A stretch of 38,195 nucleotides of DNA from Xenorhabdus griffiniae (GTDB lineage: Bacteria > Pseudomonadota > Gammaproteobacteria > Enterobacterales > Enterobacteriaceae), in assembly GCF_001028135.1 (NCBI RefSeq), contig NZ_LDNM01000055.1, forward strand, positions 1 through 38,195. Reading direction: 5' to 3'. A program made the position numbers and the translations under genes. Shown piece by piece: positions 24,150-33,296 of the stretch. The stretch's first letter is position 1. Every line of letters begins with the position of its first letter. The notes under the pieces are model-generated. The model was not told where the DNA came from. It ran no database searches and worked only from the letters and a program-made list of their open reading frames with translations.

Positions 24150-24551
24150 ATGACTTTACCTGCAAGTTATTCTAAAAATAGGTTGTTGAAGCGTTTTTCT
24201 GCATTAGGGCCGTATGTACGTGAATTAAAATGCCAAAATGGTTATTTTTTCTTTGATTGTTTAGCCGTTTGTGTCGACGCAAAGGTGACACCGGAAAAAC
24301 GGGAATTTTGGGGGTGGTGGTTAGAGCTGGAAGAGCAGAAGCAAGGTTTTATTTATCACTATCAAATAGGTTTATTTGATAAAAATGGTGAATGGCGCGC
24401 TATGAAGATCAAAAAAAAGGCCGATCTCGAACACCTTGAGTCAACTTTGCAAGTATTCCATAAACGTCTGGTTGATTCTTTTGACGTTCTTAAACTGACA
24501 TTGATCCCATCTGCAAATACTGTCACTTTGCAAACGCAAGTGGTGGCATGA
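24150..24551 (+). CDS. crl: Crl, sigma-S (RpoS) activator
   Basis: Crl binds sigma-S and helps it assemble with core RNA polymerase, which promotes stationary-phase and curli-type gene expression. The 133-residue length matches the family. Conserved features are the LKRFSALGPYVRE start, CLAVCVDAKVTPEKREFWGWWLELEE in the middle, and the acidic/aromatic core. It follows frsA by 71 bp and precedes proB, as in E. coli except that phoE is absent between crl and proB. The ribosome binding site lies inside a hairpin (24118-24148), suggesting translational control. Confidence 0.93.
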   Translation: MTLPASYSKNRLLKRFSALGPYVRELKCQNGYFFFDCLAVCVDAKVTPEKREFWGWWLELEEQKQGFIYHYQIGLFDKNGEWRAMKIKKKADLEHLESTLQVFHKRLVDSFDVLKLTLIPSANTVTLQTQVVA

Positions 24552-24582
24552 TTTTGTTTTTTACCCGCTTTTATTAAATTTT

Positions 24583-24606
24583 GCGTTATGTCAGTTGGCA
24601 TAACGC
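24583..24606. promoter_or_regulatory. Palindrome between crl and proB (weak terminator or operator)
   Basis: GCGTTATG (24583-24590) and CATAACGC (24599-24606) form a perfect 8-bp inverted repeat with an 8-base spacer, 32 bp after crl and 57 bp before proB. No T-run follows on the crl strand, so it may be an operator or a weak terminator. Confidence 0.4.
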
Positions 24607-24662
24607 CTCTCTCCTGTTAAAACTGAACACTGTTTTTTCAAATTAACTGTAATGGCAGAAAT

Positions 24663-25769
24663 ATGATGAATGGCAGCCAAACATTGGTTGTGAAACTGGG
24701 GACGAGTGTATTGACTGGTGGCTCTCGTCGTTTGAATCGTGCCCATATTGTGGAACTGGTTCGCCAATGTGCGCAACAGCATGAAAAGGGTCATCGCATT
24801 ATTATTGTGACTTCTGGTGCAATTGCTGCCGGGCGTGAGCATTTAGGATACCCTGATCTTCCGGCTACGATTGCTTCAAAACAGTTGCTGGCAGCCGTTG
24901 GGCAAAGTCGTCTGATCCAATTGTGGGAGCAGCTTTTTTCTATTTATGGTATTCACGTCGGGCAAATGTTACTGACCCGCGCAGATTTGGAAGATCGTGA
25001 ACGCTTCCTGAATGCAAGGGATACCCTTCAGGCTTTGCTTGATAATCACATTGTTCCCATTATTAATGAAAATGACGCCGTTGCGACAGCAGAGATTAAA
25101 GTGGGTGACAATGATAATCTTTCTGCACTGGCTGCTATTTTGGGCAGTGCAGATAAATTGTTGCTTCTGACAGATATAGCAGGGCTTTATACCGCAGATC
25201 CGCGTAGTAACCCAGAGGCAAAATTGATCTCTGAAGTTCATGATATCAGTGATGAGCTGAAAATGATGGCCGGAGACAGTGTGTCGGGGTTAGGTACGGG
25301 AGGAATGGCAACAAAACTTCAGGCAGCAGGCGTGGCCGGACGGGCTGGAATTGATGTCATTATTGCCGCGGGTAACAGGCAGGATGTTATCGCTGATGTT
25401 ATTGCCGGAAAACCGGTTGGAACCCGCTTTCATGGCCTGGCCAGCCCGATGGAAAACCGTAAACGTTGGATCTTTGGAGCACCTCCGGCAGGGGAAATTA
25501 TTGTCGATCATGGAGCAGAAGAGGCAATTGTTGGAAAAGGTAGCTCGTTGTTACCAAAAGGAATTAAAAACGTTAAAGGTGATTTTTCCCGTGGTGAAGT
25601 TATTTGCGTCCGTAGCTTATCAGGCAAAGATTTGGCCCATGGTGTTTGTCGTTACAACAGTGATGCGTTACGTATGATTGCAGGCCATCATTCACAGCAA
25701 ATTAGCCAGATACTGGGCTATGAATATGGTGCGGTTGCGGTGCATCGTGATGATTTGATCGTAATTTAA
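24663..25769 (+). CDS. proB: Glutamate 5-kinase
   Basis: ProB phosphorylates glutamate, the first and feedback-inhibited step of proline synthesis. The 368 residues agree with E. coli (367). The amino acid kinase domain (about 1-255) has [33 protein letters not shown] and GTGGMATKL; a C-terminal PUA domain (about 275-360) follows. Two consecutive ATG codons at 24663 and 24666 could start it. It is followed by proA after 29 bases in the same operon. Proline is also the expected NpsB-type building block, so this housekeeping pathway probably supplies the island. Confidence 0.96.
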   Translation: MMNGSQTLVVKLGTSVLTGGSRRLNRAHIVELVRQCAQQHEKGHRIIIVTSGAIAAGREHLGYPDLPATIASKQLLAAVGQSRLIQLWEQLFSIYGIHVGQMLLTRADLEDRERFLNARDTLQALLDNHIVPIINENDAVATAEIKVGDNDNLSALAAILGSADKLLLLTDIAGLYTADPRSNPEAKLISEVHDISDELKMMAGDSVSGLGTGGMATKLQAAGVAGRAGIDVIIAAGNRQDVIADVIAGKPVGTRFHGLASPMENRKRWIFGAPPAGEIIVDHGAEEAIVGKGSSLLPKGIKNVKGDFSRGEVICVRSLSGKDLAHGVCRYNSDALRMIAGHHSQQISQILGYEYGAVAVHRDDLIVI

Positions 25770-25798
25770 TGAATTGATTGAGGGTTAAGGATTTCATC

Positions 25799-27052
25799 AT
25801 GCTAGAGCAGATGGGAAAAGCCGCCAAAGCAGCATCGTGGCAGCTGGCGCAATTAAGTAGCAATCAGAAAAATCAGGCGCTGAATCACATTGCTGATTTG
25901 TTAGAGACAGAAATAGAAGTGATTCTTGCCGCTAACCAGCAAGACATGCTGCAAGCCCGCGAACAGGGGATGAGCGAGGCGCTGCTCGATCGGTTATTAC
26001 TGACACCGGAACGGCTGAATACCATTGCCAATGATGTGCGACAGGTCTGCCGCTTGGCTGATCCTGTAGGGCAAGTTATCGATGGGCAATTATTGGATAA
26101 TGGACTGCAATTGAGCCGTCGCCGAGTTCCGTTGGGTGTGATTGGTGTGATTTATGAAGCTCGTCCCAATGTTACCATCGATGTGGCCTCTTTATGCCTG
26201 AAAACCGGTAATGCGGTGATACTGCGTGGTGGCAAAGAGACTCATCATACAAATCAAGCTATGGTTAAAGTTATCCAGCAGGCACTGGAACAAAGTGGGT
26301 TACCGGCAGCTGCGGTTCAGGCTATCAATAAACCCGATCGTGAATTGGTCGCTGAATTACTGAAAATGGATCGTTATGTTGATATGTTGATCCCCCGAGG
26401 TGGGGCTGGGTTACATAAATTGTGCCGGGAACAATCGACTATTCCCGTGATTACTGGCGGTATTGGGGTTTGTCATACATTTGTGGATGAAACCATCAAT
26501 ATTGAAAAAGCACTGGAAATCATTACTAATGCGAAAGTTCAGCGTCCGAGTGCCTGTAATTCACTGGAAACGTTGTTAGTGCATGAAAAGATAGCCGCCG
26601 TTTTCTTGCCAGTTTTGAGTATCAGAATGAAAGAACAGGGGGTGACATTGCATGCGGGCAAATCAGCGATGACATTCCTGAAAGATGGCCCTGCAACGGT
26701 TGTTGAAGTGGCAGAAGAAAATTACTGCGATGAATGGTTATCTTTAGATATGAATGTGGAGATTGTGAGTGACATCGATCGTGCTATTGAGCACATTCGT
26801 ACTTATGGTACAGCTCACTCTGATGCGATCCTGACCGAATCTTTGCAGCAAGCTGATTACTTTGTGCGCCATGTTGATTCTGCCGCAGTATATGTGAATG
26901 CCAGCACGCGTTTTACAGATGGAGGGCAATTTGGTTTGGGAGCTGAAGTGGCGGTCAGTACTCAGAAATTACACTCCAGAGGTCCAATGGGGCTTGATGC
27001 ACTGACAACGTATAAATGGATTGGCTATGGTGATTATTTACCCCGTAGTTGA
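25799..27052 (+). CDS. proA: Gamma-glutamyl phosphate reductase
   Basis: ProA reduces gamma-glutamyl phosphate to glutamate semialdehyde with NADPH. The 417 residues equal the E. coli length. Conserved segments include [46 protein letters not shown] with the catalytic Cys, and the C-terminal [20 protein letters not shown] chose ATG 25799 (MLEQMGKAA), which has AAGGA at the right spacing and matches the E. coli start; a TTG at 25778 would add seven residues. The proBA transcript ends at the strong terminator at 27095. Confidence 0.96.
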   Translation: MLEQMGKAAKAASWQLAQLSSNQKNQALNHIADLLETEIEVILAANQQDMLQAREQGMSEALLDRLLLTPERLNTIANDVRQVCRLADPVGQVIDGQLLDNGLQLSRRRVPLGVIGVIYEARPNVTIDVASLCLKTGNAVILRGGKETHHTNQAMVKVIQQALEQSGLPAAAVQAINKPDRELVAELLKMDRYVDMLIPRGGAGLHKLCREQSTIPVITGGIGVCHTFVDETINIEKALEIITNAKVQRPSACNSLETLLVHEKIAAVFLPVLSIRMKEQGVTLHAGKSAMTFLKDGPATVVEVAEENYCDEWLSLDMNVEIVSDIDRAIEHIRTYGTAHSDAILTESLQQADYFVRHVDSAAVYVNASTRFTDGGQFGLGAEVAVSTQKLHSRGPMGLDALTTYKWIGYGDYLPRS

Positions 27053-27094
27053 TTATATTCTGTTTTAGTTAGACTTTGTTGAACTATGTCAGGT

Positions 27095-27120
27095 CACACT
27101 TAATTTTAAGTGTGGCTTTT
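27095..27120 (+). terminator. Rho-independent terminator of proBA
   Basis: CACACTTAA (27095-27103) and TTAAGTGTG (27106-27114) form a 9-bp arm pair followed by GCTTTTTG, a classic intrinsic terminator 43 bases after proA. Confidence 0.88.
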
Positions 27121-27140
27121 TGCTCCATTAAAAATATCTT

Positions 27141-27168
27141 TTTACACGAGTGTAAATATTTAGTTACT
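27141..27168 (+). promoter_or_regulatory. Candidate TyrR box region and -10 element upstream of aroL
   Basis: TGTAAA-TATTTA-GTTACT (27151-27168) fits the TyrR box form TGTAAA-N6-TTTACA with four of six bases in the second half. It overlaps a perfect dyad TTTACA-CGAG-TGTAAA (27141-27156). A TATACT -10-like element begins at about 27168, 50 bp before the start codon. In E. coli aroL is repressed by TyrR, so the assignment is reasonable but unproven. Confidence 0.55.
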
Positions 27169-27217
27169 ATACTTTGCACTCAGGCTTAATTTTAAAACTC
27201 TTTGGGAAAACAACGAA

Positions 27218-27748
27218 ATGAAACAAACTCTATTCATCGTAGGTGCACGAGGTGCAGGGAAGACGACAATAGGTAAGTTGTTGTCTGAAGCGTTGTCGTA
27301 TAAATTTGTTGACACTGATGAAAGTATTCAGGCTATTAGTAAAATGACGATAGCTGAACTTGTTGAACAATATAGCTGGGAACATTTCAGAAAATTAGAA
27401 AGCCGAACGTTACAAGCGGTTAGTCAAAGTGAGCGTGTCATTTCAACCGGCGGAGGAATGATATTGTCGTCTGAGAATCGCCAGTATATGCAACAAAATG
27501 GCATTGTGATTTATTTACAGGCATCCGCAGAAGTTTTGAGTAAACGGTTATCTCTTAATCCAGAGAATTCACAGCGCCCCAGCCTGACAGGGAAATCCAT
27601 CATAGAAGAAATGGAAGAAATATTGGTTGAAAGGGAGCCATTATACCGGGCGTGTGCCAATTTCATTGTCGATGCTAATCTTGCAACAGAAGATATCGTA
27701 TCTTGCGTTAAATCTTATGTTTTAAACCAGAAAAATGAACTAATTTGA
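27218..27748 (+). CDS. aroL: Shikimate kinase II
   Basis: AroL phosphorylates shikimate with ATP on the route to chorismate. The 176-residue P-loop kinase has Walker A GARGAGKTT (9-17), the shikimate-binding VDTDESI, STGGGMIL, and a late lid/adenine region QRPSLTGKSI. E. coli AroL has 174 residues, and this start (MKQTLFIVGARG) aligns with MTQPLFLIGPRG. It stands alone between proA and aas, a different place from E. coli, with a candidate TyrR box upstream. It is a housekeeping enzyme but feeds the chorismate pool that the island consumes. Confidence 0.9.
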   Translation: MKQTLFIVGARGAGKTTIGKLLSEALSYKFVDTDESIQAISKMTIAELVEQYSWEHFRKLESRTLQAVSQSERVISTGGGMILSSENRQYMQQNGIVIYLQASAEVLSKRLSLNPENSQRPSLTGKSIIEEMEEILVEREPLYRACANFIVDANLATEDIVSCVKSYVLNQKNELI

Positions 27749-27870
27749 TATATTAAGGATGTTTAAGTTTATTTTCTAACAGAAAGGAAAATCTTATATA
27801 ACAAATTGCTTGTACAACTTATAGTATCATTCTATTTACTCACTTTAATTTTATTAATTATATTTGAGAT

Positions 27871-30024
27871 ATGGATATGCTCTTAAATTTTATTCGGATA
27901 CTTGTTCGTGTACTCTTCAGGGTTACAATCGAAGGTGATATCAAGCAGTTACAACACCCTAAATGCATTATTACTCCCAATCATGTTTCGTTTCTGGATG
28001 GCTTGTTAATTGGACTATTCCTGCCAATAAAGCCTGTATTTGCTGTTTATTCTAATATTGCAACCCACGGTTTTCTCAAATTTATCAAACCTTATGCTGA
28101 TGTTGTGCCTCTGGATCCTACCAATCCAATGGCAGTCAGGACATTGGTCAAAGAAGTGGATAAAGGGCGCCCGCTTGTGATTTTCCCCGAAGGGAGGATC
28201 ACCATAACCGGCTCCCTTATGAAAATTTATGATGGCGCCGCTTTTATTGCCGCGAAATCAGGCGCAAAAGTAGTAGCAATCCGAATTGATGGTGCAGAAC
28301 AAACGATTTTTGCTCGGTTAAAAGGAATTATGAAATTGCACTGGTTCCCGAAAATCACCCTCAAGATTTTACCGGCCGTCGATCTGCCCATGCCAGATGC
28401 ACCTGATTCAACAACACGTCGTCGTTTAGCAGGAGAACATCTCCATGCCATTATGATGGAAGTAAGAATGCAGACACGCCCAAAGGAGACGTTGTTCAGC
28501 GCTTATCTTACTGCGCAAAAACGCTTTGGCCGCTTTAAGCCCTGCATTGAAGATGTGAATTTTAAAGAAGATAGCTATCACTCATTGCTGAAAAAAATAT
28601 TGGCTATCAGCCGAATCTTAGAACGTTTTACACAAGAAGGTGAACGAATTGGCCTGCTGTTGCCAAATGCGACCGCAATGGCGGCTACCCTATATGGCGC
28701 TTCGTTAAAGGGACGAGTGCCGGCGCTTTTAAACTATACGGCAGGAAGCAGCGGCATTAAGAATGCTATGCAGGCTGCAACTATCAAAACCATCGTAACA
28801 TCCCGCCAATTTCTGGAAAAAGGACAATTGACTCATCTGTCAGAACAGGTGACTGAAGCCAATTGGGTATATCTCGAAGATTTGAAAGAGACAATCACGC
28901 GAGAAGATAAGTTGTGGATATTGTGGCATTTAATTTTCCCTTCCAAAGCCATTTTGGTTGCGCAAAAGCCGGAGGATGATGCATTGATCCTGTTTACGTC
29001 AGGCTCAGAAGGTGCCCCAAAAGGTGTTGTCCACAGCCATACCAGCCTATTGGCGAATGTTGAGCAGATAAAAACAATTGCTGATTTTACTCCACGAGAT
29101 CGCTTTATGTCCTCTTTGCCACTGTTTCATGCTTTTGGGCTGACAGTTGGCCTATTTACTCCATTAATGACAGGCAGTCGCGTATTCCTTTACCCTAGTC
29201 CGCTACATTATCGTGTTGTGCCTGAGCTGGTTTATGACTGTAATTGTACCGTTTTGTTCGGAACATCGACTTTTTTAGGCAATTATGCTCGTTTTGCCCA
29301 TCCTTATGATTTTGCCCGTCTGCGCTATGTGGTGGCTGGCGCAGAAAAACTATCAGAAAACACCAAACGCGTTTGGCAGGATAAATTTGGTATCCGTATT
29401 CTGGAAGGTTATGGCGTGACAGAATGTGCACCGGTAGTGGCAATCAATGTACCGATGGCAGCAAAACCAGGAACTGTCGGGCGGATCTTGCCTGGCATGG
29501 AAGCGCGTTTGTTGCCGGTACAGGGCATTGAAGAAGGGGGGCGCTTACAGCTACGTGGGCCAAATGTCATGAAAGGATATCTGCGGGTTGAAGCGCCTGA
29601 TCGTTTGGAGCAACCGTCTGCTGAAGACGGAGAAGGGAACAATCAAGTCGGCTGGTATGATACCGGCGATATCATTTCGATTGACAAAGAGGGTTTCTGT
29701 ACGATCAAAGGACGTGTGAAACGATTTGCCAAGCTTGCAGGGGAAATGGTTTCTCTCGAAGCGGTAGAACTAATAGCTTTTCACGTATCTACGGATGCGT
29801 TACATGCGGCTACAACCAGAAGTGATCGAAGCAAAGGCGAAGCACTAGTATTGTTCACAACAGATGTGAATCTAAATAGAAACAGAATGCTGGGAGTGGC
29901 ACGTGAAATCGGAATGCCGGAGTTGTCGGTTCCACGAGATATTCGTTATATGAAGCAGCTTCCTTTGCTTGGCAGTGGCAAACCGGATTTTGTCACACTA
30001 AGAGAAATGGCTGAACAGGGGTAA
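27871..30024 (+). CDS. aas: Bifunctional 2-acylglycerophosphoethanolamine acyltransferase / acyl-ACP synthetase Aas
   Basis: Aas re-acylates lysophosphatidylethanolamine in the inner membrane. The 717-residue protein combines an N-terminal acyltransferase (about 15-190, NHVSFLDG with the HX4D motif and FPEGR) with a C-terminal AMP-forming acyl-ACP synthetase (about 230-715, [29 protein letters not shown] and [12 protein letters not shown]). E. coli Aas has 719 residues. It precedes lplT by four bases, so the two are one operon, but in the reverse of the E. coli order as I remember it (lplT then aas). The 122-bp upstream region is AT-rich, with no obvious ribosome binding site near ATG 27871. 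Confidence 0.94.
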   Translation: MDMLLNFIRILVRVLFRVTIEGDIKQLQHPKCIITPNHVSFLDGLLIGLFLPIKPVFAVYSNIATHGFLKFIKPYADVVPLDPTNPMAVRTLVKEVDKGRPLVIFPEGRITITGSLMKIYDGAAFIAAKSGAKVVAIRIDGAEQTIFARLKGIMKLHWFPKITLKILPAVDLPMPDAPDSTTRRRLAGEHLHAIMMEVRMQTRPKETLFSAYLTAQKRFGRFKPCIEDVNFKEDSYHSLLKKILAISRILERFTQEGERIGLLLPNATAMAATLYGASLKGRVPALLNYTAGSSGIKNAMQAATIKTIVTSRQFLEKGQLTHLSEQVTEANWVYLEDLKETITREDKLWILWHLIFPSKAILVAQKPEDDALILFTSGSEGAPKGVVHSHTSLLANVEQIKTIADFTPRDRFMSSLPLFHAFGLTVGLFTPLMTGSRVFLYPSPLHYRVVPELVYDCNCTVLFGTSTFLGNYARFAHPYDFARLRYVVAGAEKLSENTKRVWQDKFGIRILEGYGVTECAPVVAINVPMAAKPGTVGRILPGMEARLLPVQGIEEGGRLQLRGPNVMKGYLRVEAPDRLEQPSAEDGEGNNQVGWYDTGDIISIDKEGFCTIKGRVKRFAKLAGEMVSLEAVELIAFHVSTDALHAATTRSDRSKGEALVLFTTDVNLNRNRMLGVAREIGMPELSVPRDIRYMKQLPLLGSGKPDFVTLREMAEQG

Positions 30025-30028
30025 AGAA

Positions 30029-31225
30029 ATGGATGTTACTGTGGAAACTCAACCGCTGTTAACTCGCGGAATGAAAGCGGTATTGCTGTCACAATTTCTC
30101 TCTGCTTTTGCTGATAATGCACTGTTCTTTGCCATTCTGGCTCAATTAAAGGCGGAATTTTATCCCGAATGGAGTTGGCCAGTACTGCAAATTGTTTTTG
30201 TCCTGACTTATATCATACTTGCCCCTTTTGTGGGGCAAATTGCTGATCGGTTTTCAAAAGGGCGTGTCATGCTCTTCTCTAATGGCGTCAAATTGCTTGG
30301 AGCCATCAGCATCTGTATCGATATGAATCCTTTTCTGGGATATACCTTAGTAGGAATTGGGGCTGCGGCTTATTCCCCTGCTAAATATGGGATCTTGGGG
30401 GAGTTGACTGATGGTGGGCGTTTGGTAAAAGCCAATGGCATGATGGAAGCTTCTACCATCGCAGCTATTTTGATTGGTTCAGTTGCTGGCGGTTTCCTTT
30501 CTGATATCAGTCTGATATTGGCACTAGGGCTTTGTGCCTTATTGTATGGTGCGGCGGTCGTATCTAATTTCTATATACCTCGTCTGGCGGCGGCTCGTGA
30601 AGGCAAGGGGTGGAATCCTAAAAAAATGTTGGTGGATTTCATCGCGGTTTGTACTTCACTTTGGCGTAATCAGGAAACACGTTTTTCGCTGGTAGGCACG
30701 AGCCTGTTTTGGGGGGCGGGTATCACATTGCGCTTCCTGTTGGTGGCATGGGTTCCTGTGGTACTGGGGATTGATGGCAATACGACTCCGACATTGATGA
30801 ATGCAGTAGTTGCGATTGGTATCATTGTTGGAGCAGGTTTGGCTGCGCGGTTTATTACATTGAAAACTGTGCGTCGCTGTATGCCTGCGGGGATCTTAAT
30901 CGGGTTCATGGTCATTCTTTTTGCTACTCAGCAATCAATAGTATTTTCCTACTTAATTTTGATCGTCCTTGGGGTATTTGGTGGGCTTTTTATCGTTCCA
31001 TTAAATGCGCTATTGCAAGAACATGGAAAGCATTCAATGGGAGCAGGTAAAGCTGTTGCTGTGCAAAATCTGGGCGAAAATAGTGCTATGCTGGTAATGC
31101 TGGGGCTTTATTCGGTTTCCATCATGTTGGGAGCTTCGGTCGTTGCGGTTGGCATTGGCTTTGGTATTTTGCTTTCTTTGGCAATTGGGGGGCTATGGAT
31201 TTGGGATCTGCTTCGGAAAAATTAA
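30029..31225 (+). CDS. lplT: Lysophospholipid transporter LplT
   Basis: LplT is a 12-segment MFS flippase that moves lysophospholipids across the inner membrane to Aas. The 398-residue protein begins with a short tail before [23 protein letters not shown], a strong family signature, and has the loop motif [14 protein letters not shown]. coli LplT has 397 residues. It is the second gene of the aas-lplT pair, which fits substrate delivery followed by re-acylation. The next gene, pncC, begins 25 bases later. Confidence 0.93.
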   Translation: MDVTVETQPLLTRGMKAVLLSQFLSAFADNALFFAILAQLKAEFYPEWSWPVLQIVFVLTYIILAPFVGQIADRFSKGRVMLFSNGVKLLGAISICIDMNPFLGYTLVGIGAAAYSPAKYGILGELTDGGRLVKANGMMEASTIAAILIGSVAGGFLSDISLILALGLCALLYGAAVVSNFYIPRLAAAREGKGWNPKKMLVDFIAVCTSLWRNQETRFSLVGTSLFWGAGITLRFLLVAWVPVVLGIDGNTTPTLMNAVVAIGIIVGAGLAARFITLKTVRRCMPAGILIGFMVILFATQQSIVFSYLILIVLGVFGGLFIVPLNALLQEHGKHSMGAGKAVAVQNLGENSAMLVMLGLYSVSIMLGASVVAVGIGFGILLSLAIGGLWIWDLLRKN

Positions 31226-31250
31226 TTTCTTATAGAGTTGAAGGCCTGTT

Positions 31251-31754
31251 ATGGATGAAAAAATTCTCAACCAGCTTAGTATTGAACTCGGAAAGAGATT
31301 AAAACAGAGAAAATTATCCGTGACCTGTGCAGAATCTTGCACAGGAGGCTGGATAGCTAAAGTGATCACAGATATTACGGGAAGTTCGGCCTATTTTAAT
31401 CGTGGTTTTGTGACTTACAGTAATGACGCTAAACATGAAATGCTGGGGGTTTTACCAGAGTCATTAGCGCAATTTGGTGCAGTAAGTGAGCAGGTTGTAA
31501 AAGAGATGGCAGCAGGAGCATTAACTGTCGCTAAGGCCGATATTTCTGTTGCTGTCAGTGGTATTGCTGGTCCTGCGGGAGGGAGTGAAGAAAAACCAAC
31601 CGGTACAGTTTGGTTTGGATTTGCCTTTTATGTTGATGAAAACATCCAGACTGTAACTTATCGCCAGCATTTTTCAGGTGATCGTAATGCCGTGCGTCTA
31701 CAGGCCGTCATTTTTTCTTTAAAAACCTTATTGGAAGAAATCGTAAAAAATTAG
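31251..31754 (+). CDS. pncC: Nicotinamide-nucleotide amidohydrolase PncC (CinA C-terminal domain)
   Basis: PncC converts NMN to nicotinate mononucleotide in the pyridine nucleotide cycle. The 167-residue stand-alone CinA-type domain has TCAESCTGGWIAKVITDITGSS, AVSGIAGPAGGSEEKPTGTVWFGF, and a C-terminal RNAVRLQAV motif. E. coli PncC (YgaD) has 165 residues. Position immediately upstream of recA matches E. coli. There is no N-terminal CinA domain and none is expected in enterics. Confidence 0.93.
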   Translation: MDEKILNQLSIELGKRLKQRKLSVTCAESCTGGWIAKVITDITGSSAYFNRGFVTYSNDAKHEMLGVLPESLAQFGAVSEQVVKEMAAGALTVAKADISVAVSGIAGPAGGSEEKPTGTVWFGFAFYVDENIQTVTYRQHFSGDRNAVRLQAVIFSLKTLLEEIVKN

Positions 31755-31755
31755 C

Positions 31756-31783
31756 TTGATACTGTATGATTATACAGTATAAT
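31756..31783 (+). promoter_or_regulatory. recA promoter with embedded LexA box
   Basis: The -35 element TTGATA (31756-31761) and -10 element TATAAT (31778-31783) are separated by 16 bp, which is exactly the LexA box CTGTATGATTATACAG (31762-31777). This matches the enteric recA arrangement, in which LexA sits between the promoter elements. The recA start is 75 bp downstream of the -10. Confidence 0.95.
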
Positions 31784-31857
31784 CATGCGGCACTTTGGTA
31801 TCAAAAACAGTTTATCAGCAGTGAGGCAGCCCCTTCATTGCTTGCGAAGGAGTAAAT

Positions 31858-32934
31858 ATGGCTAACGATGAAAACAAACAAAAAGCACTAGCAGCAGCGC
31901 TGGGCCAAATTGAGAAACAATTTGGTAAAGGTTCCATCATGCGTTTGGGTGAAAATCGCTCAATGGATGTTGAAACCATCTCTACCGGTTCCCTGTCACT
32001 GGATATTGCATTGGGTGCAGGTGGTTTGCCAATGGGACGTATTGTTGAAATATACGGGCCAGAATCTTCCGGTAAAACAACGCTGACACTGCAAGTTATT
32101 GCCGCTGCCCAGCGTGAAGGCAGAACTTGTGCTTTTATTGATGCCGAACATGCTCTTGATCCAGTTTATGCGAAAAAGCTGGGCGTAGATATTGATAATC
32201 TGTTGTGTTCTCAGCCTGATACGGGTGAACAGGCATTGGAAATCTGTGATGCCTTATCACGTTCTGGTGCTGTTGATGTGATTATTGTTGACTCTGTTGC
32301 CGCATTAACACCGAAAGCAGAAATTGAAGGTGAAATTGGCGATTCTCATATGGGCCTGGCGGCACGTATGATGAGCCAGGCTATGCGTAAATTGGCGGGG
32401 AATTTGAAAAATTCAAATACCCTGTTGATCTTTATCAACCAGATCCGCATGAAAATTGGCGTCATGTTTGGCAACCCTGAAACGACTACTGGTGGTAATG
32501 CATTGAAATTCTATGCATCTGTCCGTTTGGATATCCGCCGTACTGGTTCAGTGAAAAATGGCGACGAAGTGGTGGGTAGCGAAACGCGTGTGAAAGTGGT
32601 CAAGAACAAAGTTGCTGCACCATTTAAACAAGCCGAATTCCAAATTCTCTATGGTGAAGGTATTAATACTTTTGGTGAATTAATCGACCTGGGTGTTAAA
32701 CACAAAATGGTGGAAAAAGCAGGTGCATGGTATAGCTACAATGGCGATAAAATTGGACAAGGTAAAGCTAATGCCACCATCTATTTGAAAGAACATCTAG
32801 AAATTGCATCCGAGTTAGATAAGAAACTGCGTGATTTACTGTTGAATAATACAGGCGGGTTCAGTAGTGCTGCCACGGATTATGTGACAGATTCTGAAGA
32901 AAATGGTGAAGAAGTGAATCCCGAAGAGTTTTAA
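31858..32934 (+). CDS. recA: Recombinase A
   Basis: RecA forms filaments on single-stranded DNA, pairs homologous strands and triggers LexA cleavage. The 358 residues contain Walker [10 protein letters not shown] near 67-75, the L1/L2 region with MSQAMRKL and [35 protein letters not shown], and an acidic C-terminal tail ([14 protein letters not shown]). The start follows AAGGAG by seven bases. It carries an SOS promoter upstream and a strong terminator downstream. In most enterics recX follows at once; here no recX-like gene is present before alaS. Confidence 0.97.
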   Translation: MANDENKQKALAAALGQIEKQFGKGSIMRLGENRSMDVETISTGSLSLDIALGAGGLPMGRIVEIYGPESSGKTTLTLQVIAAAQREGRTCAFIDAEHALDPVYAKKLGVDIDNLLCSQPDTGEQALEICDALSRSGAVDVIIVDSVAALTPKAEIEGEIGDSHMGLAARMMSQAMRKLAGNLKNSNTLLIFINQIRMKIGVMFGNPETTTGGNALKFYASVRLDIRRTGSVKNGDEVVGSETRVKVVKNKVAAPFKQAEFQILYGEGINTFGELIDLGVKHKMVEKAGAWYSYNGDKIGQGKANATIYLKEHLEIASELDKKLRDLLLNNTGGFSSAATDYVTDSEENGEEVNPEEF

Positions 32935-32997
32935 TGACTTTTCGTTATTAATTTAACTTCCTTATTTTGGTCATAATATAGAACTGACTTAGCTTTT

Positions 32998-33028
32998 AAA
33001 AACCACATCCATATCGGGTGTGGTTTTT
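32998..33028 (+). terminator. Rho-independent terminator of recA
   Basis: AAAAACCACATCC and GGGTGTGGTTTTT form a stem of about 11 pairs with a short loop, ending in a T-run, 64 bases after the recA stop. Confidence 0.85.
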
Positions 33029-33296
33029 GCTTTTATGTCTGTTATGTCTGTTTTTATAGAGGAAATAAACATCCTTGAAATAGGCGTATTGAAACAGGTA
33101 TAACGAACAGACTTTCAGAAAATTCCCAGACGAATTACAATGCGGGAAAGCGAATGGATTTATATGGGATTTTACTTCTTATGGAAGACACTCTATCTTA
33201 ACCCTACTTTAATTTATTCGTGAGTTGAAATGGTGATGCGATATACCATCTCAACCATTCATAAATCTGTTTTTTCAGCTTGATTTCGGGACAATT
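33029..33296. other. recA-alaS intergenic region with alaS leader dyad at 33224-33255
   Basis: This 268-bp gap holds no gene and no recognisable recX remnant by eye. Near its right end GTTGAAATGGT (33224-33234) pairs with ACCATCTCAAC (33245-33255) at 10 of 11 positions, 42 bp before the alaS start. In E. coli AlaRS represses its own gene through a palindrome around the transcription start, so this dyad is a candidate autoregulatory site. Confidence 0.45.
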
